A DNA stretch of 17,290 nucleotides from contig JAEDKA010000069.1 in assembly GCA_016296065.1 (NCBI GenBank), forward strand, positions 1-17,290, written 5' to 3'. Of the stretch, positions 13,955-17,290 are shown in pieces. The stretch is from Kiritimatiellia bacterium. GTDB taxonomy: Bacteria; Verrucomicrobiota; Kiritimatiellia; RFP12; UBA1067. The position numbers and the translations under genes were made by a program. The notes below the pieces were generated by a model that was given only the letters and a program-made list of their open reading frames with translations, had not been told where the DNA came from and did no database searches. Within the stretch, counting starts at the first letter, position 1, and every line of letters begins with the position of its first letter.

Positions 13955-15385
13955 TTACATGCTGAGCCGTCCGAGCCTACGGTCGAGCGCACGGCGCTTC
14001 CGAGACCCCTCCTTGGCGAATGCCCGCCTGAAGCGCATGGAGAGGACAACTATCGCCAGCCTCAGCCGTACAAGCGGGGAGAAAGGCAGCTCCAGCCTGA
14101 GCCTCCCGATTCGGCTGGCGATCGCCGGACGCAGCGCCGGGACAAGGAATGCGAGAAACGCCGCGTCGTCCCACCACGCAAACCCCTTCCCGACCGCAGC
14201 GGCGAAGACGAGGAAATGGTACTCCGGACGCCGCGCAAGCCACGGGTCGATCCGCTTCGTTTCCATGTCCACGGCAAACTGGAAGTCGATGAGCTTCAGA
14301 TGTCCGTCAGGCCCCACCAGAAAGTTCGCAGGCAGCATGTCGCGGTATACGACACGCTCCGCGTAGAGCGCGTCCAGAATCGCCAGCGAGTCCTCCTCGT
14401 GCGACCCAGCAGGCTCGTCGGCAAGGGTCCGCCCACCTCCGATCTTCTCCGTCACGACGAACGCCATCGGACCGCGGTGCACAGCGAACACCTCCGGAAA
14501 GTGGATCGGATCGCGCGCATGCAGACGCGAGGCGAGCTCGTATTCGTTCCCAATCGACTCCGGCGCGCGCGAGGAGCACTTCACGACGCATGGCCGTCCG
14601 TTGAAGAGCCCCTCGTAGAAAATGTCGTTCACGAGCTTGTTCTCGAGAAACGCCCTCAGTCCCGTGAGCCCCATCTTCGCGCCCTCCTCTGCCACGTGCG
14701 CGTCCCACGCGGCGCGCTCGCGCCATGGGAGCGGATTGTACCTCGCGGCAACGTGCTGCCACAGATAGCGCGTCACACGCCGCCGCAGCTTCATCCTGCG
14801 CAAGAACGGAAACAGGGAATCGATCGGAAGAAGCGTGCGCGACGCAGGCTCGAAGTCGACGATCCTGAGCCGGAACTCCTCGCCCTCCTGCGGCTTCCCC
14901 GGCCACTGCACGATGACGTTCTGCGGATCGTAGAACTTCACCGCAGCCACCTCGAATGCGTGCATAAGGTTGCGGAACTCGGCGTAGAGAAGCTGACGCA
15001 CTCGCGGCGTCGCGGCGCGATAAGTGCGCGAAAAGCGCTCCGGGACGGATCCGTCTCCGTTGAGCACCAGGCTCTCCACGAGATGCCACCCCGCCGCGTC
15101 GTCGTGCCTGAGCTCGAACGTCTCGGGAAAGACGGCCAGCACGTCGGCGGGAAGCGTCGACTTCAGCACCTGCAGGTAGTCGTACTCCTGCGCGCACGTG
15201 TTGCGCCGCCTGTCGTGGCGGCAACGCGCGATCTCGCGTCGCACCGTCGCGCCCACGCCGTCGTCATCGCGGTAGCGCTTCATGCAGAGACCCGTCCCTG
15301 GGATGCGCACGCATACGCGCCTGGAACCCCTGCCGATCTCGTCGGCGGGAAGCGTCGCCCTGGCGGTTGATTCGGACTTCTTCAT
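13955..15385 (-). CDS. YrbL-like domain fused to a second protein-kinase-like domain
   Basis: This 476-residue protein carries two kinase-like units. Residues about 17-212 resemble E. coli YrbL (PhoP-regulated family): GRGSRRVCVRIPG and CMKRY at the start, then YDPQNVIV (152-159) and IVDFEPASRTLLP (175-187), matching YrbL's KPQNIL and ESTLIP blocks. The HRD-type Asp appears lost there, as in YrbL. Residues about 240-400 form a second kinase fold: Lys269 in CVVKC, Glu281, YRDMLPANFLV (347-357) with Asp349 and Asn354, and DFQ (367-369) for DFG. The second unit keeps the key residues and could phosphorylate a small molecule, lipid sugar or protein. The ATG at 15385 lies 7 nt after nhaC, with no clear Shine-Dalgarno. 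Function is unknown. Confidence 0.8.
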   Translation of the reverse strand: MKKSESTARATLPADEIGRGSRRVCVRIPGTGLCMKRYRDDDGVGATVRREIARCRHDRRRNTCAQEYDYLQVLKSTLPADVLAVFPETFELRHDDAAGWHLVESLVLNGDGSVPERFSRTYRAATPRVRQLLYAEFRNLMHAFEVAAVKFYDPQNVIVQWPGKPQEGEEFRLRIVDFEPASRTLLPIDSLFPFLRRMKLRRRVTRYLWQHVAARYNPLPWRERAAWDAHVAEEGAKMGLTGLRAFLENKLVNDIFYEGLFNGRPCVVKCSSRAPESIGNEYELASRLHARDPIHFPEVFAVHRGPMAFVVTEKIGGGRTLADEPAGSHEEDSLAILDALYAERVVYRDMLPANFLVGPDGHLKLIDFQFAVDMETKRIDPWLARRPEYHFLVFAAAVGKGFAWWDDAAFLAFLVPALRPAIASRIGRLRLELPFSPLVRLRLAIVVLSMRFRRAFAKEGSRKRRALDRRLGRLSM

Positions 15386-15392
15386 GCGTTGC

Positions 15393-16745
15393 TCAGCCGG
15401 CTTGCGGAATCGGAGACTTGATGCGGCGTCCGGAGAAGACCATCGACGCAAAGACCACAAGCGCCAGGAGAGGCTGGTAGTAGAGGCACTTGAGGAGCGC
15501 AAGGGAGTCGACCTTCATGTCGAGCCCCTTCGCGACACCCATGGCGATAAGTATCTGCGCACCGTAGGGGATAAGCCCCTGCACAACGCAAGAGGCGGTG
15601 TCCAGGACGGATGCAATGCGCACCGGATCCGCCTTGAACTTGTCTGCGCACTCCTTCGCTATCGGTCCCGCGATCACAATCGCGACGGTGTTGTTCGCCG
15701 TGAAGCAGTTTACCGCCGCAACGAGGAAGAATACGCCGAGCTCGCACGTGCGAGGTCCGCGGATGACCTTCGCGATCCTGTCCGTAAGCCACAGAACGCC
15801 GCCATTCGCCTGCACCGACCTAAAAAGCCCTCCCGCGAGAAGCGCGACGATGAGAGTCTCGCCCATGCCGAGAGTGCCCTTCCCGAGAAGATCCATGGCG
15901 TCGAAGAACGCAAACCTGCCGAACGCGCCGCCTATCACCGCCGAAAGCACCGTTCCGGAGAACAGCAGCGCCATCACGTTGAACCCGGCGAGAGCAAGTA
16001 CAAGGACCAACACGTACGGCATGATGAGCACCACGTGATGCCACGTGACCGCCGGCGTCTCGACAACGCCCGCAGCGGAGCCGGACATCGCGTAAAGAAA
16101 CAATGCCACGAGCGCGGCAGGGGACGCTATGAGTCCGTTCGCGAGGAACTTGTCCCGCATCTTCACGCCCTGCGTGCGCGTCGCGGCGATCGTGGTGTCG
16201 GATATCATCGACAGGTTGTCGCCGAACATCGCCCCTCCCACGACCGCGCCCATTAGGAGCGCCGGACTGAGCTGGAGCGGACCTGCGAAGCCGAGTGCGA
16301 TGGGCGTCACCGCGGCGATTGTGCCGCACGACGTGCCGATCGCGAGAGAGATGAGGCACGATACGAGGAAAACGCCTGCGACCATGAGCTTCGCGGGGAC
16401 GAGCGACTGCGCTATCGTGACCGCCGCGTCCACCGCCCCCGCCCCCTTCGCGATAGTCGCGAAGGCTCCGGCGAGGATGAAGATGAGGCACATGATCATG
16501 ATGTTCGGCTCACCCATTCCGCGCGCGTAAATCTCGACCTTCTCGTCAAGCGTGCGGCAGCGTCCGATGATGAGGGACACTGCGGACGCGACGACGAACG
16601 CGACTGGCATCGAGACCTTGTACCAGGGCATCTCGAAGCCAAGGTGGTCGGCATAGAGCGAAAGCCCGACGTAGAATGCCGCGAACACGGCAAACGGAAT
16701 GAGCGCGAAGCCGTTCGGCTTCACTGAATCTGCTTTTTCTGTCAT
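15393..16745 (-). CDS. nhaC: Na+/H+ antiporter, NhaC family
   Basis: This 450-residue inner-membrane protein has about eleven to twelve hydrophobic segments and matches the NhaC family of sodium/proton (or malate-proton/lactate-sodium) antiporters. Diagnostic blocks are SLAIGTSCGTIAAVTPIALG (133-152) and GAMFGDNLS with SDTTIAATRTQG (171-193), both strongly conserved in NhaC. A related half-repeat with NCFTANNTVAIVIAGPIA is in the C-terminal half. Exact ions cannot be read from sequence. The ATG at 16745 overlaps the TGA of the DUF167 gene by 4 nt and has AAGGGGG just upstream, so the start is firm. It is the middle gene of the DUF167-nhaC-kinase operon. Confidence 0.92.
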   Translation of the reverse strand: MTEKADSVKPNGFALIPFAVFAAFYVGLSLYADHLGFEMPWYKVSMPVAFVVASAVSLIIGRCRTLDEKVEIYARGMGEPNIMIMCLIFILAGAFATIAKGAGAVDAAVTIAQSLVPAKLMVAGVFLVSCLISLAIGTSCGTIAAVTPIALGFAGPLQLSPALLMGAVVGGAMFGDNLSMISDTTIAATRTQGVKMRDKFLANGLIASPAALVALFLYAMSGSAAGVVETPAVTWHHVVLIMPYVLVLVLALAGFNVMALLFSGTVLSAVIGGAFGRFAFFDAMDLLGKGTLGMGETLIVALLAGGLFRSVQANGGVLWLTDRIAKVIRGPRTCELGVFFLVAAVNCFTANNTVAIVIAGPIAKECADKFKADPVRIASVLDTASCVVQGLIPYGAQILIAMGVAKGLDMKVDSLALLKCLYYQPLLALVVFASMVFSGRRIKSPIPQAG

Positions 16746-17035
16746 TTTTCCCCCTTAAGCTTCCTCTCCACGTCCGCGGCAGATACGCCGCGCAGGAGCA
16801 GCCGCTTCTGCTTCGACGTCTCGCCGCTCTTGAAGACGACGGACGACTTCGCTATGCCGAACTCGTCGGCCAGCGTCTCCACAAGCTCCTTGTTGGCCTT
16901 GCCGTCCACCGGCGCGCACTTTATGCGCACCTTCACCGCGTCGCCGAGAAGACCGTCGATCCCCGCCTTAGAGGAACGCGGCTGCGCGCGCACATTGAGG
17001 ATCACTCCCTCCGCCGTCTCTGTCAGATATCCCAT
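16742..17035 (-). CDS. yggU: DUF167 (YggU) family protein
   Basis: This 97-residue protein is a complete DUF167 member. The hallmark stretch KVRIKCAPVDGKANKELVET lies at 35-54 (APVDGKAN core), preceded by LNVRAQPRSSK (13-23) and followed by VVFKSGETSKQKRLLL (66-81). The family is widespread and small, with no agreed biochemical role. The ATG at 17035 is chosen over the longer open frame because family homology starts here (GYLTETAEGVILNVRAQP) and a TATAAT box lies just 7 nt upstream. That leaves no room for a Shine-Dalgarno and suggests a leaderless mRNA. It leads an operon with nhaC and the kinase-like gene. Confidence 0.93.
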   Translation of the reverse strand: MGYLTETAEGVILNVRAQPRSSKAGIDGLLGDAVKVRIKCAPVDGKANKELVETLADEFGIAKSSVVFKSGETSKQKRLLLRGVSAADVERKLKGEK

Positions 17036-17042
17036 TGTGAGA

Positions 17043-17051
17043 ATTATACCA
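17043..17051 (-). promoter_or_regulatory. Extended -10 promoter of the DUF167-nhaC-kinase operon
   Basis: On the minus strand TGGTATAAT (17051-17043) is a perfect TATAAT with a TGn extension. The -35 region is poor. Seven nt separate the box from the ATG at 17035, the same distance as at tgt and HIT. Confidence 0.7.
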
Positions 17052-17111
17052 TATCCGCCGCGCCTCTGCACGGCGCCAAATCCAACTAGCGACTTGCAGC
17101 AGACATGGGGC

Positions 17112-17192
17112 ACCTCGCGAGGTAGGTGATGGGTACCTCGGGAGGTGGGCATAAGGTACCTCGCGAGGTGGGCACAGGGTACCTCGCGAGGT
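17112..17192. repeat. Four 23-bp tandem repeats with palindromic core ACCTCGCGAGGT
   Basis: The 12-bp palindrome ACCTCGCGAGGT occurs at 17112-17123, 17158-17169 and 17181-17192. A one-mismatch copy (ACCTCGGGAGGT) is at 17135-17146. The spacing is exactly 23 bp each time, with related 11-nt spacers (GGGCATAAGGT, GGGCACAGGGT). The array lies 61-141 bp upstream of the DUF167 -10 box, in sequence without any gene. It could be an operator array, a protein-binding or nucleoid site, or a dispersed repeat. The number of units and spacing are certain; the function is not known. Confidence 0.9.
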
Positions 17193-17243
17193 AATTCTCG
17201 TTCACATCCACCCGATGTATGCGCTAGTTGCCACAAATCGAGT

Positions 17244-17264
17244 AGGGGGAGTTCTACTCCCCCT
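17244..17264. repeat. Nine-bp hairpin near the right edge
   Basis: AGGGGGAGT (17244-17252) pairs perfectly with ACTCCCCCT (17256-17264) around a TCT loop. No T-tract follows on either strand, so it is not a typical intrinsic terminator. It might belong to the end of a gene lying beyond the window. Nothing else is recognisable in 17193-17290. Confidence 0.5.
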
Positions 17265-17290
17265 CTCACACCACGGGGCGTGCCTCTTAT

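Noticed and set aside
13703..15370. 555-codon plus-strand open frame opposite the kinase-like gene
   Set aside because: Low-complexity Arg/Pro-rich translation without motifs. It begins inside the CBM48 gene in another frame, crosses the palindromic terminator and opposes a gene with kinase motifs.
17112..17192. Palindromic array as a CRISPR
   Set aside because: The unit is 23 bp including an 11-nt spacer that is itself conserved between units, far too short for repeats and unique spacers, and no cas gene is near.
17036..17269. Longer N-terminus for the DUF167 protein reading through the 23-bp repeats
   Set aside because: The frame is open but encodes repeat-derived peptide (LPREVP-type), has no family homology there and lies upstream of a perfect TATAAT promoter.

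Overview
The window looks like chromosomal DNA of a GC-rich, Gram-negative (diderm) bacterium. My best guess is the PVC superphylum (Kiritimatiellota, Lentisphaerota or Verrucomicrobiota). That guess rests on family resemblance only: a bacterial alpha-2-macroglobulin, a small LPW-type lipoprotein beside a membrane coiled-coil protein, a small CBM48 protein and an Lgt with a Cys-rich signature. No marker gene here fixes the taxon. The density is high, with 15 well-supported protein genes, almost no intergenic space and many 4-nt ATGA/GTGA overlaps. There are no rRNAs, tRNAs, CRISPR arrays or intact insertion sequences.

Layout. (1) 191-6800, minus strand: a HIT-family hydrolase, the rRNA methyltransferase RsmB and a 1667-residue membrane-anchored alpha-2-macroglobulin. 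The HIT gene has its own consensus promoter. The macroglobulin gene carries an in-frame inverted-repeat element. (2) 6833-9113, minus strand: a membrane coiled-coil protein, a small lipoprotein and an RluA-type pseudouridine synthase. (3) 9197-11525, plus strand: tgt, yajC and a membrane-anchored LysM protein, divergent from block 2. (4) 11559-13334, minus strand: an FtsB/DivIC-like protein, an M50-like membrane metalloprotease and Lgt, convergent with block 3. (5) 13530-13886, plus strand: a small CBM48 protein with a Lys/Ala-rich N-terminus, preceded by two overlapping mini-ORFs and followed by a strong palindromic terminator. (6) 13955-17035, minus strand: a DUF167 protein, an NhaC antiporter and a large protein with two kinase-like domains, the first related to YrbL. 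(7) 17036-17290: no gene; it holds a promoter, four 23-bp palindromic repeats and a hairpin.

Most genes serve translation and RNA modification (rsmB, rluA-like, tgt) or envelope biogenesis (lgt, FtsB-like, LysM, YajC, macroglobulin, lipoprotein, M50). I see no classical defence or secondary-metabolite cluster. The signals most worth following are: three genes (HIT, tgt, DUF167) whose -10 box lies exactly 7 nt before the ATG, implying leaderless mRNAs; the MITE-like repeat translated inside the macroglobulin; the 23-bp palindromic array; the chain of overlapping mini-ORFs before the CBM48 gene; and the YrbL-kinase fusion.
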